Shown piece by piece: positions 1 to 9,281 of a DNA stretch of 64,000 bases. Every line of letters begins with the position of its first letter. Within the stretch, counting starts at the first letter, position 1. Position numbers and translations under genes: made by a program. The notes under the pieces were generated by a model that saw nothing but the letters and a program-made list of their open reading frames with translations, made no database searches and was not told the origin of the DNA. The DNA comes from Candidatus Scalindua sp. (GTDB taxonomy: Bacteria; Planctomycetota; Brocadiia; Brocadiales; Scalinduaceae): NCBI GenBank assembly GCA_018670825.1, contig JABHIW010000140.1, positions 1 through 64,000 on the forward strand, in the 5' to 3' direction.

Positions 1-3000
1 CCCGAAAGCATTATTATTAGCACCTGTTGTATTCAGTTGTAACGTCCCATTTCCAACAGCAGTGTTTTGGGTACCTGTTGTGTTGGAACTACCAGCACTC
101 TGGCCGAGAAATGTGTTAGAAGCAATAGCGTCTGTAGTTATGCTGCCGCCCGGCACAGTTAATCCCGTTGCCGTTATTGTACCGGTAACATCCAGCTTTG
201 AGCCAGGTGTGGTTGTTCCAATGCCGACATTTCCCGTAACTGTAGAATGCATATCGGTTCCGTCGATTGTCCAGTCGTTATCGCCAGATCCAGACTGCCA
301 TGTACCAACACCGTTCGCGTCAGATGTCAAGACAAGCCCGGCAGCCTGACTGCCGTCTACCATCTTTATATTACCCTCGACGTGCAATTCACTATCCGGT
401 GCAGTAGTTCCGATACCAACCCGGCCGCTTGCAAAGTCACCGTAGATCAGGGTATTCGTTGAATTATTAGCAATATGTAACTTGTTATCTCCAGTTTCAT
501 TTTTACCTGCTTCGTATCCCAAAAATACGTTACTAGAGCCTGTTGAAGAAAAGCCGGCACTGTTACCAATAGCAGTGTTATGATTGCCTATTATATTAAA
601 AGCTAATGCCGTGCCTCCTATAGCAGTATTATTTGTACCTTCGGTATTTTTGATAAGAGCAGAGCGACCAATTGCAACATTATTATTGCCTGTTGTGTTT
701 GCCTTTAGTGCTGTGGCTCCATTAACTACATTATTAGTACCTGTAGTGTTAGACCACATTGATTCGACTCCTATAGAGTGGTTAGCAGAACCTGTGGTAT
801 TATTCCTTAGCGCCTCTCGTCCAATGGCAATGTTACCTTGCCCCGTAGTATTGCTAAACAATGCAATAGGTCCGAAAGCAACATTATTAGCGCCAGTTGT
901 ATTTTTTTGTAATGCTGAATGTCCAACAGCCGTATTATTTTGACCCGTAGTATTGTTATTTAATGCAACGTATCCCAGGGCGGTGTTACCATCACCTGTA
1001 GTGTTCTCTCTTAAAGCCCCGCCTCCGTATGCAGAATTATAACTACCTGAAACATTTTTCATTAATGACCATGATCCATTTGCAGTATTACTATCACCTG
1101 TGACATTGAATACAAGTGCACTATTTCCAGTAGCCGTGTTATTGCTTGCAGTAGTGTTATTGGCTAGTGCATTAAGCCCAACTGCTACGTTACGTGAGCC
1201 TGTAGTGTTGTTTACAAGTGCATGGTATCCATTAGCAGTATTGTGGTTACCTGTAGTGTTCCTTAATAATGCTAAGGCGCCAGTGGCAGTATTGTTGATG
1301 CCGGTATTAGTCTGTAATGCACCTTGTCCAAAGGCCGTATTCTCTGTACCTGTAGTATTTGATCTTAGTGCTTGAGCACCTATAGCGGTATTACTTGTAC
1401 CAGTTGTATTGGAACTACCTGTACCAACTCCAACAAAAGTATTAGAGGTAACCGCATCCGTTATTATGCTGCCGCCCGGCACGGTCAATCCCGTTGCCGT
1501 AACCGTACCATTAACATCCAGCTTTGTTGCAGGGGCAATTGTACCGACGCCGACGTTGCCGGTAACTGCGGAATAGATATCATTTCCACTGATTGTCCAG
1601 TCGTCATCAGCAGCTGCATCCTGCCATGTACCAACACCGTTCGCATCTGATGTTAAGACCTTGTCTGCGCCCTCTGTTCCATCTTCGATTTTAATGTTAC
1701 CGAAAATATCAAGTTTTGCACCGGGATTAATTGTACCAATACCGACGTTGCCGTTTTTGTCTATCCGCATCTTCTCTGACGGCCCTGAACCATTATTGGT
1801 AAGAAACTCCATGCGTCCGGGAATATTACCGGAAGAAGGTATGCCATCAACCTTCCCTATAATAGATGCACCTTTAACATATGAAGACCCATTCCAGCCA
1901 TCAAAGGATAATTGCCCGATATAGTCATTGTGATTTACAGCGGATTTAAGATTAATTGCCCCTCTCGACTTCCTGAGACGTACCAGAGGACCAGTGTTAT
2001 TATCAACTACCCGCTCCGCTATCAACGGAAATGCATTATCCGTTACTATATGAAGAGACGTCTCCGGGTTAATAGTACCTATACCGACTTTGTTACCATC
2101 ATCAAATATTGTTCCAGTAACAAGTGCTGAACCATCCCATTTAGGCATAAAGTTCGTTGTATTTGGACCAACCTCCGGATCAACTTCACTGTTGTCTAAG
2201 CTGCTGAGATCGGCTGTTATGGTACCACCGGCATCTGTTAACTCCAGAGTTGAACCATTTAAAACTACTGAAGCATTCAACTCGTTAGTTGAATCTGCAT
2301 CTGCATCGTTTACCAGAGTGCTGAGGTCAACTATTTTGTCGCCTCCACCATCGGTAATCTTCAAACTTGTACCGGTTAGAGATGCACCAGTGTTCAACTC
2401 ATTTGTTGGATCAGCGTCCGCATCGTCCGCGAGAGCGCTGAGATCTACGGTGACAGCTCCGCCAGCATCGGTAATAGATAAACTGTTTCCTGCCAGGGAG
2501 GCACCGGTATTTAACTCATTACCAGAATCACTATCACCATCTGCTACATTGATTGTTCCTCCCCCATTAGAAAGAGTAACACTGTTACCAACCTGACTCA
2601 TCGCCTGTATTTCATTCACAGGGTCAGCATCAGCATCATTTACCAGACTGCTGAGATCTACGGTCTTGTCGCCGCCCGCGTCTGATATCTTCAAATCTGT
2701 ACCGGTTAATGATGCTCCGGTATTCAACTCATTTGCAGAATTATTGTCGCCATCAGCAACACTGATAGTTCCTCCACCATTAGAAAGAGTAACATCATCA
2801 CCAACTTGACTCAGTGTCTGTAATTCATTTGTGGGATCTGCATCCGCATCGTCACCCAGTCCGGCCAAATTTACGGATAATGTTCCACCGGCATCGGTAA
2901 TCTCCAGACTGTTACCGCTAAGAGAGAAAGAGGTATTTAACTCATTAGAGGTGTCATTGTCATTGTCGGCAATACTTACCGTACCACCCCCATTCGTCAG

Positions 3001-3849
3001 GGTCAGATCAGTACCGGATACACTTAATGATTGCAGCTCATTAGCGGTATCTGAATCATCATCCGCAACACTTACCGTACCGCCACCATTTGAAAGCGTT
3101 ACATTGTTATCTGTCCGGACCAGCGTCTGAAATTCGTTTGTCGGATCGGAATCGGCATCATTAACATTCAGGTCCTGCCATACGGCAGTACCGTCCGAGT
3201 CAAGCGCCGTAAGCACCCAGCCAACCAAGGGAGCACCGCCTCTTATCCTGATCGCTCCGTTTACGTCCAGCGAAAGGATTGAACTATCTGTACCTACCAA
3301 CACCTTACCTGTAGAGGCAGAACCGTCTCCGCTTGCTCCAGGAAGTAGAAGTATGTTTCCACCGGCTCCTCCGTCAGGACCCCCGTCCTGTGCATCAAGG
3401 ATTATGTCCTTACCGCCTGCAACGCCGTCAGCGCTTCCACCTTCTACATGGAGTGTCCCGGTTGGGCTATCAGTTCCGATACCGATGTTGCCGTCAGTCG
3501 TAACCCGTACTTTTTCCGTATTGTCTGTCTTTATGACAAGGTCTGCATCATCGGTTGTACCCAGGAAATTCTGGCTTGAGTCGATATCTGCATTTCCATC
3601 AGTTAGCCACTGTTTCTTTGGCTTCTTCTTTTTACCGCCGCTGTTGCCGTCACTACTGCCATCGTCATGACTCTTGCCATCGCTGCTTCCGTCATCACTG
3701 CTTCCGTCATCACTGATAGCTGGTCCACCTCCGGTAGTACCATTGTTATCACCGGCATATGACTCACCACTGAACCCTACGGAGTAAATTCCTGAAACAA
3801 GTAATGAAAACATAACCACAAAAAACAGACGATTCAGAATAGACACCAT
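1..3849 (-). CDS. Giant secreted fibre/adhesin-like repeat protein, 3' end outside window
   Basis: One uninterrupted minus-strand frame runs from an ATG at 3849 (AGGAG just upstream) off the left edge, so at least 1283 residues are present and the C-terminus is missing. A signal peptide (hydrophobic FFVVMFSLLVSG, residues 8-20) is followed by a low-complexity Asp/Ser/Gly stretch ending in KKKKPKK (about residues 35-85). Next come a DGNIGIGT-type segment, then repeats of the form SNGGGTVSVADDDSDTANE, then at least 20 copies of an SNTTGxNNTAIGxxAL repeat like those of YadA/Hep_Hag heads and phage-tail-fibre-like proteins. A second copy of the GLTVPGGSI / NTTG module begins near 250, so whole modules are duplicated. 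Such proteins form trimeric beta-helical stalks, often ending in a self-cleaving S74 chaperone domain, which would lie outside the window. Role as surface fibre or adhesin is inference; the repeat architecture is directly visible. Confidence 0.85.
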   Translation of the reverse strand, partial: MVSILNRLFFVVMFSLLVSGIYSVGFSGESYAGDNNGTTGGGPAISDDGSSDDGSSDGKSHDDGSSDGNSGGKKKKPKKQWLTDGNADIDSSQNFLGTTDDADLVIKTDNTEKVRVTTDGNIGIGTDSPTGTLHVEGGSADGVAGGKDIILDAQDGGPDGGAGGNILLLPGASGDGSASTGKVLVGTDSSILSLDVNGAIRIRGGAPLVGWVLTALDSDGTAVWQDLNVNDADSDPTNEFQTLVRTDNNVTLSNGGGTVSVADDDSDTANELQSLSVSGTDLTLTNGGGTVSIADNDNDTSNELNTSFSLSGNSLEITDAGGTLSVNLAGLGDDADADPTNELQTLSQVGDDVTLSNGGGTISVADGDNNSANELNTGASLTGTDLKISDAGGDKTVDLSSLVNDADADPVNEIQAMSQVGNSVTLSNGGGTINVADGDSDSGNELNTGASLAGNSLSITDAGGAVTVDLSALADDADADPTNELNTGASLTGTSLKITDGGGDKIVDLSTLVNDADADSTNELNASVVLNGSTLELTDAGGTITADLSSLDNSEVDPEVGPNTTNFMPKWDGSALVTGTIFDDGNKVGIGTINPETSLHIVTDNAFPLIAERVVDNNTGPLVRLRKSRGAINLKSAVNHNDYIGQLSFDGWNGSSYVKGASIIGKVDGIPSSGNIPGRMEFLTNNGSGPSEKMRIDKNGNVGIGTINPGAKLDIFGNIKIEDGTEGADKVLTSDANGVGTWQDAAADDDWTISGNDIYSAVTGNVGVGTIAPATKLDVNGTVTATGLTVPGGSIITDAVTSNTFVGVGTGSSNTTGTSNTAIGAQALRSNTTGTENTAFGQGALQTNTGINNTATGALALLRNTTGNHNTANGYHALVNNTTGSRNVAVGLNALANNTTASNNTATGNSALVFNVTGDSNTANGSWSLMKNVSGSYNSAYGGGALRENTTGDGNTALGYVALNNNTTGQNNTAVGHSALQKNTTGANNVAFGPIALFSNTTGQGNIAIGREALRNNTTGSANHSIGVESMWSNTTGTNNVVNGATALKANTTGNNNVAIGRSALIKNTEGTNNTAIGGTALAFNIIGNHNTAIGNSAGFSSTGSSNVFLGYEAGKNETGDNKLHIANNSTNTLIYGDFASGRVGIGTTAPDSELHVEGNIKMVDGSQAAGLVLTSDANGVGTWQSGSGDNDWTIDGTDMHSTVTGNVGIGTTTPGSKLDVTGTITATGLTVPGGSITTDAIASNTFLGQSAGSSNTTGTQNTAVGNGTLQLNTTGANNNAFG

Positions 3850-4122
3850 TTTTATTCTCCTCTTCTTGGTTGATAATGAAATATCTCAGTAAACGTGTTA
3901 GTAAATTCACAATAGATTCCCGATCTGTGTTGATAATGATTGTTTATATATATTGTCTTTATACCGTATCCCTACATGACTGCCTGCCCGTCCGTACCAA
4001 ACGTATGTTCAGCTGGGCAGCCGCATCCTTTAGGTTGCGTAACTTACGAGAATCCAAATACCCTGCAGATGATGAAAAGCGCAGGCTAAAGCCTGCGGTT
4101 ACTAAAGTTTAGGAATAATGCC
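3850..4122. other. Upstream region of the fibre gene with one dispersed REP-like repeat copy
   Basis: About 270 bases between the fibre start and the small membrane protein. It holds the fibre gene's AGGAG ribosome binding site at its left edge and a copy of a dispersed palindromic element at 4035-4102 (listed separately). An open frame on the plus strand here includes the repeat and has no other sign of coding. Confidence 0.5.
4035..4102 (+). repeat. Dispersed REP-like palindromic element, copy A
   Basis: Contains GTAACTTACG, then CAAATAC, then a perfect hairpin CGCAGGC-TAAA-GCCTGCG at 4080-4097. The same ordered blocks occur inverted at 17805-17876 upstream of mqnA. Both copies translate to a similar spurious peptide (LRNLRE ... 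RRLKPA), which shows that similarity here is at DNA level and not a protein family. The function is unknown; it looks like a REP or small non-autonomous element. Confidence 0.75.
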
Positions 4123-4239
4123 TTACGTAATCCAGCCCTGGTATTTGCAAAGCCCAACTACTACCCATATCAGGAATCCTGCGCATAACGTTAATCCGGT
4201 TATGGTCCCGTATAGTGTCAGCTTCTCATTCTTGTCCAT
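4123..4239 (-). CDS. Small single-pass membrane protein, 38 aa
   Basis: A short frame starting ATG at 4239 and ending TAA at 4123-4125 encodes a 38-residue protein. It begins MDKNEKLTLYG and has one strong hydrophobic helix (ITGLTLCAGFLIWVVVGLC, about residues 13-31), followed by a short polar tail KYQGWIT. A purine-rich AAAGGGGGA lies about 10-12 bases upstream of the ATG and is a credible ribosome binding site. No family is recognised. It lies on the same strand as the fibre gene, about 270 bases upstream, so they might share a transcript. The coding call rests on the SD, clean start/stop and membrane-helix pattern. Confidence 0.5.
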   Translation of the reverse strand: MDKNEKLTLYGTITGLTLCAGFLIWVVVGLCKYQGWIT

Positions 4240-4911
4240 AATATAGGAATCCCCCTTTCTCTCCTATTTACACCATTCAAAATGTAAATTCTGCACCCAT
4301 AGTCCTTGCTCCAATCTAAGAGCAAAATGGTACTTTCTCATCAAGCCATTTTTGTTTTGCACTCTTAACCCATAAACAAAAAAAGCCCTACTGCAAAGAT
4401 ATAAAACATCTTCGGCAGTAAGGCTGTCTTTGGCAGGGTTGTTTCCCTTCAGGCGACGGAAACATTTATACTCGCCACCACACACCTGTGTATATTTAAA
4501 GACCCTTTACTTTGCGTCCTCTGGTCACCCAGAGTTTGCCCTTATAGAAATTTATTATGAAACTACTGGCACTTTTGCCATATGCGAGGAAATTACGATT
4601 GGGATTATAAACAATTCACTTTACGATAACAATCAGGGAAAACCTGAATATGCCCTTCGAAATCCCTGAATATGCCCTTCGAAATACCTTAGTTACAATG
4701 AGAGACTTTACCCGTTTTTACTCTTTGTGTTCATTGTGACTTTATTGCAAGGAATAATAATTTAAAATCTGTAATTTCCAGTTATGTACAATCGCATTAA
4801 GTGCTTTTTTATAATGTGATACTGTCAGCAGCTGGCTATGCAGAGAGTGACTCAATACAGAGTAAAGTCGAAGCATTAAAACCTCTCATACGATGTAACT
4901 GAAAAAATATT
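4240..4911. other. Gene-poor stretch with a 22-bp tandem duplication
   Basis: About 670 bases with no gene I can support. Open frames on both strands here have no domain signature. A 21-base unit (CCTGAATATGCCCTTCGAAAT) is repeated exactly at 4643-4663 and 4665-4685. The stretch ends at a truncated receiver fragment, so the region looks like decaying sequence. Confidence 0.5.
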
Positions 4912-5217
4912 ATGTCTACGCCTCCTTCCTTGACTGCATCCAACGGAGTACAGGCCCTTGATGCTATCCGGAGAGAAAAGCCTGAGCTTGTACTTCTTGA
5001 TGTTATGATGCCGGAAATGAGTGGATTAGAACTATGCAATACGGTAAAGAATATACTTGGAGTAAAGGATATTTATATCTTGATCCTTACGGCAAAGGGA
5101 CAGGGATTTGACAAGCATATTTGGGAAAGCATTGGTGCGGATGCCTATCTAGCAAAGCCTTTTAACTCAGACGAGCTTCTGGAAAAAGCTGTTAACGTTC
5201 TTGGTGTAGAAATGTAG
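4912..5217 (+). pseudogene. N-terminally truncated response-regulator receiver domain
   Basis: The 101-residue frame matches the C-terminal two thirds of a CheY-like receiver. It has SNGVQALDAIR of helix 1/2, the phospho-acceptor region LVLLDVMMPEMSG, ILTAK with the conserved Thr, and LAKPF with the conserved Lys. The first beta strand and the Asp/Glu pair that binds Mg2+ are missing, and an in-frame stop (TGA) lies a few codons before the ATG. A receiver without the acidic pair is not expected to be phosphorylated normally. I therefore read this as a remnant of a former two-component gene; a translated fragment with another function cannot be excluded. No kinase or output domain lies next to it. 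Confidence 0.65.
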
Positions 5218-5259
5218 AAAGTGAGCAAAAGAGACATATCTTTATCAGATATTTTACCG

Positions 5260-6201
5260 TTAGTCTTTCTCAGACAGGCCAGGAAATTGCTCCATAAGGG
5301 GATTGTTGTCCATATTGATGTGTGTCTGTTCTTTCAGTGCCTTCCTTACATATTTTGGAACGTTAAAGAGTGCCTGGTGGGTAATACCGTCATAGTACCT
5401 CAATTCTCTCGTGACCCTTTCAGAAATCCTGCGATCTATCTCTTCACTGCTTATCTGAGCTGGATCTATATCATTTGTCGCCAGACAGAATCCCCAGAGC
5501 ATGGCAAAAAAAGGAATATGTGCTACAGAAGGGAATACATTGTTAAATACCTCACTGAGTGTTCTGCTAATGACGGAATACGTGGTTAGAGCTGTATGAG
5601 AAACAGTACTTGCCTGGACTGATAGTAATCCCTGTGGTGTAAGTTTCCGTTTTACAAGATCATAGAATTCTTTGGTAAACAGCTTGTAAGCGGGACCTGC
5701 TTCCAGAGGGCATGTAATATCAATAATTATCACATCAAATGTGACATCAGTCTCCTCCAAGAACTTTCGGCCATCTTCAAACAAGACCGTAGCTCTTTCA
5801 TCAGAGAAGCTGCCATCATGAAAGGTTGGCAGAAATTCTTTCGCACACTCCACCACCTTTTCATCTAAATCCACCATCACTGCCATCTCAACCGTCTTGT
5901 GACTAAGGACCTCTCTTATTGCAGCGCCCTCACCACCACCAATGATGGCTACTTTTTTTGGATCATGATGTAAGATCATAGCCGGCTGAACCATGGCTTC
6001 GTGATAGATAAACTCATCCCGCTCAGCCGATTGAAATTCATTATCAAGTATCAGGCATCTACCAAAACATTCAGTTTCAGCAATCATAATCTCCTGATAT
6101 TCTGAATGCCCATGATACAGTGTCTGCTTTAGAGCGTGTTTGTGGACTTCATACGGACTGAAGTAATCGTAAATCCAGCGTGAAGGAATGTCTTTTTTCA
6201 G
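5260..6201 (-). CDS. speE: Spermidine synthase (polyamine aminopropyltransferase), probable CTG start
   Basis: Transfers the aminopropyl group of decarboxylated SAM to a diamine. The core shows FGRCLILD, ERDEFIYHE, the SAM-binding GGGEGA (about residues 88-93) and the catalytic Asp in IDITCP (about residue 161). The first ATG in frame (6087) would remove conserved N-terminal sequence: reading upstream gives RWIYDYFSPYEVHKHAL and YHGHSEYQEI, typical of the SpeE N-terminal beta domain. The frame has no ATG, GTG or TTG upstream before a stop, but a CTG at 6201 lies 8 bases after an AGGG ribosome binding site, giving 313 aa. The usual DxTDP motif reads DITCP, losing the second Asp that contacts the amine substrate, so the substrate may differ from putrescine. 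speD lies immediately upstream with about 10 bases between them, an obvious operon. Confidence 0.88.
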   Translation of the reverse strand: MKKDIPSRWIYDYFSPYEVHKHALKQTLYHGHSEYQEIMIAETECFGRCLILDNEFQSAERDEFIYHEAMVQPAMILHHDPKKVAIIGGGEGAAIREVLSHKTVEMAVMVDLDEKVVECAKEFLPTFHDGSFSDERATVLFEDGRKFLEETDVTFDVIIIDITCPLEAGPAYKLFTKEFYDLVKRKLTPQGLLSVQASTVSHTALTTYSVISRTLSEVFNNVFPSVAHIPFFAMLWGFCLATNDIDPAQISSEEIDRRISERVTRELRYYDGITHQALFNVPKYVRKALKEQTHINMDNNPLMEQFPGLSEKD

Positions 6202-6211
6202 TTTATTTTCC

Positions 6212-6601
6212 CTAAGTTACAGAAGAGACTTTAGACAGCATCGTCTCTTTAATATATGGAGAGCCCCTCTTAATCTCCACGGAAGTATGCTCTTTGGGTT
6301 CAAAACCCTCCAGTAAGCTCTTGATAGCCAGCTGAGGATCAGCTACTGTTCCACAAGTAAACACGTCAACAGCTACATATCCTTCTATAGGCCATGTATG
6401 TACTGAAATATGTGACTCTGATAAGATAGCTACAGCAGTTATTCCCGGAGGATCAAATTCGTGGTATATCGATTTGACTACGGTCGCGCCAGCATCATTT
6501 GCGGCATCGCACATAATTTGCGTGATCTTTTCAGGATCATTAAGGATATACCTGTTACAATCCCACATCTCAAGTAAAAGATGTCTTCCGAATGCTTCCA
6601 T
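6212..6601 (-). CDS. speD: S-adenosylmethionine decarboxylase proenzyme
   Basis: Makes decarboxylated SAM, the aminopropyl donor for the next gene, SpeE. The 129-residue length fits the small prokaryotic class. The self-cleavage site is visible as SESHISVHTWP: cleavage between Glu62 and Ser63 would turn Ser63 into the pyruvoyl cofactor. His68 and Cys83 (in FTCG) are the expected processing/proton-donor residues. An AGGGGGG ribosome binding site precedes the ATG. It ends about 10 bases before the proposed CTG start of speE, so the pair is co-transcribed and probably translationally coupled. Confidence 0.95.
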   Translation of the reverse strand: MEAFGRHLLLEMWDCNRYILNDPEKITQIMCDAANDAGATVVKSIYHEFDPPGITAVAILSESHISVHTWPIEGYVAVDVFTCGTVADPQLAIKSLLEGFEPKEHTSVEIKRGSPYIKETMLSKVSSVT

Positions 6602-6814
6602 TCTCTACCCCCCCTTTCTTAAGTAGAAAGATAAAGAATAATTTGTGGCGATTGTTTACTTCCAGCCTTAATTAAAAGGTACGGACAATCAGGTGCCTTG
6701 ACCTTAACATTGCCTTAAATTACTCTAACAACTCTATAATTCTGACGGATCTCTACCTCTAAAAAACAGAGATCCATTTATATATATATGTATTAATTTG
6801 TCAAGAAAGATTTT

Positions 6815-7573
6815 TTAAAATCGGTTCAATAATGGCCTGATAAACCGGCCTTTTGGAAGTACTTCAACAATCCCAATGGCCGTTCTTACAATGTTTGTCA
6901 GCTTGCGAGAAAGCCTTAGCGTTATCAGTCCTTTTTCAAATGACAGCTTATCCATTGAAATCAGATCCCAGTATCTGACATTCACCACATTTTTGCTAAA
7001 CAATTCTCTTAACTCCGAGATCTTATTAAGGTCTATAGTATGTGTGCCGTCAGGGTTAACCGTAAGTGAATCCTGACTGAAGATACTATTTTTTATACCG
7101 TCTCCTTTGTCGTAAAATATGCTGATTACTGATAAACTAAACCAGAATAATATCTTTGAATAATAGTTGTTTACTTTGTCTATTTTTTTTTCACCGAATT
7201 TAAACGTCACTGTCCTTTCGTCCTTATTGAAAACAAAATGTTCAACGGTAAACGGCATCTTTATTATGCCATCAAAAAGGAGTTTTTTAAATTCTATTGA
7301 AAATGAAGCGTTTCCGTCTTCACAGGAAACTTTGATTGACCGTAAACCCTTATCCTCAATGGATACTTCACTCAGGTAATTGTTGACAAATCCCTCTCTT
7401 ATCTTCAAGACCCCATTGTCAACATCAAGTGATATATTTTTCCCCAGCCTGGCAAGCGTTTTTAACAGCTCAATATAAGCAGGTAATCTCTCCCTGATCT
7501 CTTCAGAAGCACTCTTAGCCCCCCTGCCTAACTTCTCTGCTATATTTTTAATAGAGCGCCTGTTATCCTTCAT
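6815..7573 (-). CDS. Conserved-looking hypothetical protein, 252 aa
   Basis: I do not recognise the family. The N-terminal third is helical and charged (KNIAEKLGRGAKSASEEIRE), followed by alternating beta-like stretches such as VSIEDKGLRSIKVSCEDG and TVTFKFGEKKIDK. A moderately hydrophobic segment ILFWFSLSVISIFYD lies at about residues 140-155, and the C-terminus is basic. There is no signal peptide or known catalytic motif. It starts 40 bases after the purD stop on the same strand, so the two are likely co-transcribed. The layered amphipathic strands suggest a lipid- or membrane-associated protein, but that is only a guess. Confidence 0.7.
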   Translation of the reverse strand: MKDNRRSIKNIAEKLGRGAKSASEEIRERLPAYIELLKTLARLGKNISLDVDNGVLKIREGFVNNYLSEVSIEDKGLRSIKVSCEDGNASFSIEFKKLLFDGIIKMPFTVEHFVFNKDERTVTFKFGEKKIDKVNNYYSKILFWFSLSVISIFYDKGDGIKNSIFSQDSLTVNPDGTHTIDLNKISELRELFSKNVVNVRYWDLISMDKLSFEKGLITLRLSRKLTNIVRTAIGIVEVLPKGRFIRPLLNRF

Positions 7574-7613
7574 TTTTACTTATGCGTACTGGAGGGTCTC
7601 CTTCGTTTCCATT

Positions 7614-8903
7614 TTAAGTGGTAGAAACGGGAGGTTTGGTTATGGACTTATCAGCGATGTCCCTGCGATAATGCGCACCGTCAAATGATATTTTACTCAC
7701 CGCTTCATACACTTTTTTCTGTGCGGCCTCTATATCTTCACCACAAGCAACAATATTTAAAACACGACCTCCATTTGTTATGATCTTCCCGTCTGCTGAT
7801 TTCGTACCGGCATGAAAGACAGATATATCCTTTTGATTCTTTAATGAATCCAATCCGGTAATTTGTTTTCCATTGTCGTAACTACCAGGATAGCCACCCG
7901 AAGCCATTACAACACAAACCGATGCCTGTGAATACCAATCTAAATCAACCTTGTCCAACTCTCCGGTAATTGTGGCCAGCATAATTGGAACAATATCGCT
8001 TTTCATTCGAGTAAGTATTACCTGGGCTTCCGGGTCTCCAAAACGCACATTAAATTCCAGTACCATGGGGCCAGAAGACGTTATCATCAGACCGATATAA
8101 ATAACACCTTTGTAAGGTCTTTCTTCTCTATTCATAGCATGAACGGTTGGCACAAGTATCTCTTTCTCTATCTGGAGATACAACTTATCCGTCATTATAG
8201 GAACAGGTGAGTACGCACCCATGCCTCCTGTATTTGGACCCTGATCTCCGTCAAAAATAGTCTTATGGTCCTGGGAACTTTCCATGGCAACAATATTTCT
8301 CCCATCGGTAAAGGCCAGCAGCGAAATCTCTTCTCCTATCAGGCACTCTTCTATCACTACCTGGCTTCCCGCATTACCAAACACTTTATCCTTCATGATA
8401 GAGTCTATTGCCTTCAGAGCTTCATCATTAGTTTTACAGACAAAAACTCCTTTGCCCTTACTCAACCCATCAGCCTTTACTACTATTGGCGCCACTTTTG
8501 ATGAAACATACTGTTTAGCATGTTGATAATTATCGAAACACTTAAAGTCAGCGGTTGGTATACCATGTTTTCTCAAAAGGCGTTTTGAAAAAACCTTGCT
8601 GTCCTCTAAAATTGCCGCTTTTTTATCAGGCCCAAAAACCTTTAATTTATATTTACTGAAAATATCTACAATCCCATCTACTAACGGGGCCTCAGGCCCT
8701 ACAACCGTAAGGTCTATATTCTCTTTAACAGCAAATTTACAAAGCAGGTTCGTTTGATCAGCAGTTATATTTATGCATTCGGCAAGTTCTGAAATACCCG
8801 GATTCCCGGGCGCACAAAATATCTTACTTACCAACGGAGACTGTGCTATCTTCCAGACAAGGCTATGTTCCCGTCCACCACTTCCAATTACCAACACCTT
8901 CAT
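7614..8903 (-). CDS. purD: Phosphoribosylamine-glycine ligase (GAR synthetase)
   Basis: Second step of de novo purine synthesis: ATP-dependent joining of glycine to phosphoribosylamine. The 429-residue protein has the N-terminal MKVLVIGSGGREHSLVWK, the TVVGPEAPLVDGIVD segment, the ATP-grasp loop VKADGLSKGKGVFVC, and the signature DHKTIFDGDQGPNTGGMGAYSP and LEFNVRFGDPEAQ motifs. Length and motif order are those of a complete bacterial PurD. It is followed by an unknown gene on the same strand. Confidence 0.97.
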   Translation of the reverse strand: MKVLVIGSGGREHSLVWKIAQSPLVSKIFCAPGNPGISELAECINITADQTNLLCKFAVKENIDLTVVGPEAPLVDGIVDIFSKYKLKVFGPDKKAAILEDSKVFSKRLLRKHGIPTADFKCFDNYQHAKQYVSSKVAPIVVKADGLSKGKGVFVCKTNDEALKAIDSIMKDKVFGNAGSQVVIEECLIGEEISLLAFTDGRNIVAMESSQDHKTIFDGDQGPNTGGMGAYSPVPIMTDKLYLQIEKEILVPTVHAMNREERPYKGVIYIGLMITSSGPMVLEFNVRFGDPEAQVILTRMKSDIVPIMLATITGELDKVDLDWYSQASVCVVMASGGYPGSYDNGKQITGLDSLKNQKDISVFHAGTKSADGKIITNGGRVLNIVACGEDIEAAQKKVYEAVSKISFDGAHYRRDIADKSITKPPVSTT

Positions 8904-9281
8904 CGTAAATTAGCTCCTAATGGCCCGTCAGGGCAGGTTGTAAAATTTATCCTATACCTCAGTTAAGAGATTTCATATTTATGTTTAAATTTCCGCCTGA
9001 ACTTTCAGGAAAGACTTAATATTGGCTATTCTATGAATGTTAAATAATTTGAGCAAGCAAATTGTTAAAAGTATTAAATATCAGCAATGCTTCTGTTTGC
9101 TCAATACTACCTTACTCCATAACAAAGGGTTTTTCCAGAGGTGACTGTTAAAGGGTTTAGAGCAATCAGATTTAAATTTTTTATTGGAGAAATCCAGCTC
9201 TCAATGTTATATTTGGTAAGCTTTTATTTGTATTTTGGCAGAAAGTCAATCTTACCGTTTTTACGATCTAAACAATATTTA

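Noticed and set aside
62-3670. Many plus-strand open frames in the first 3.7 kb
   Set aside because: They are antisense shadows of the single long minus-strand fibre gene, which has coherent repeats in one frame throughout.
1-3849. CRISPR array because of regular repeats
   Set aside because: Repeats are coding, imperfect and about 60-70 bases in period without unique spacers.
3870-4112. 80-residue plus-strand frame
   Set aside because: Its C-terminal half is the translated REP-like repeat, the same false peptide as upstream of mqnA; no other coding sign.
4264-4669. Two overlapping opposite frames (73 and 79 aa)
   Set aside because: No family signature, one ends inside a tandem duplication; treated as non-coding.
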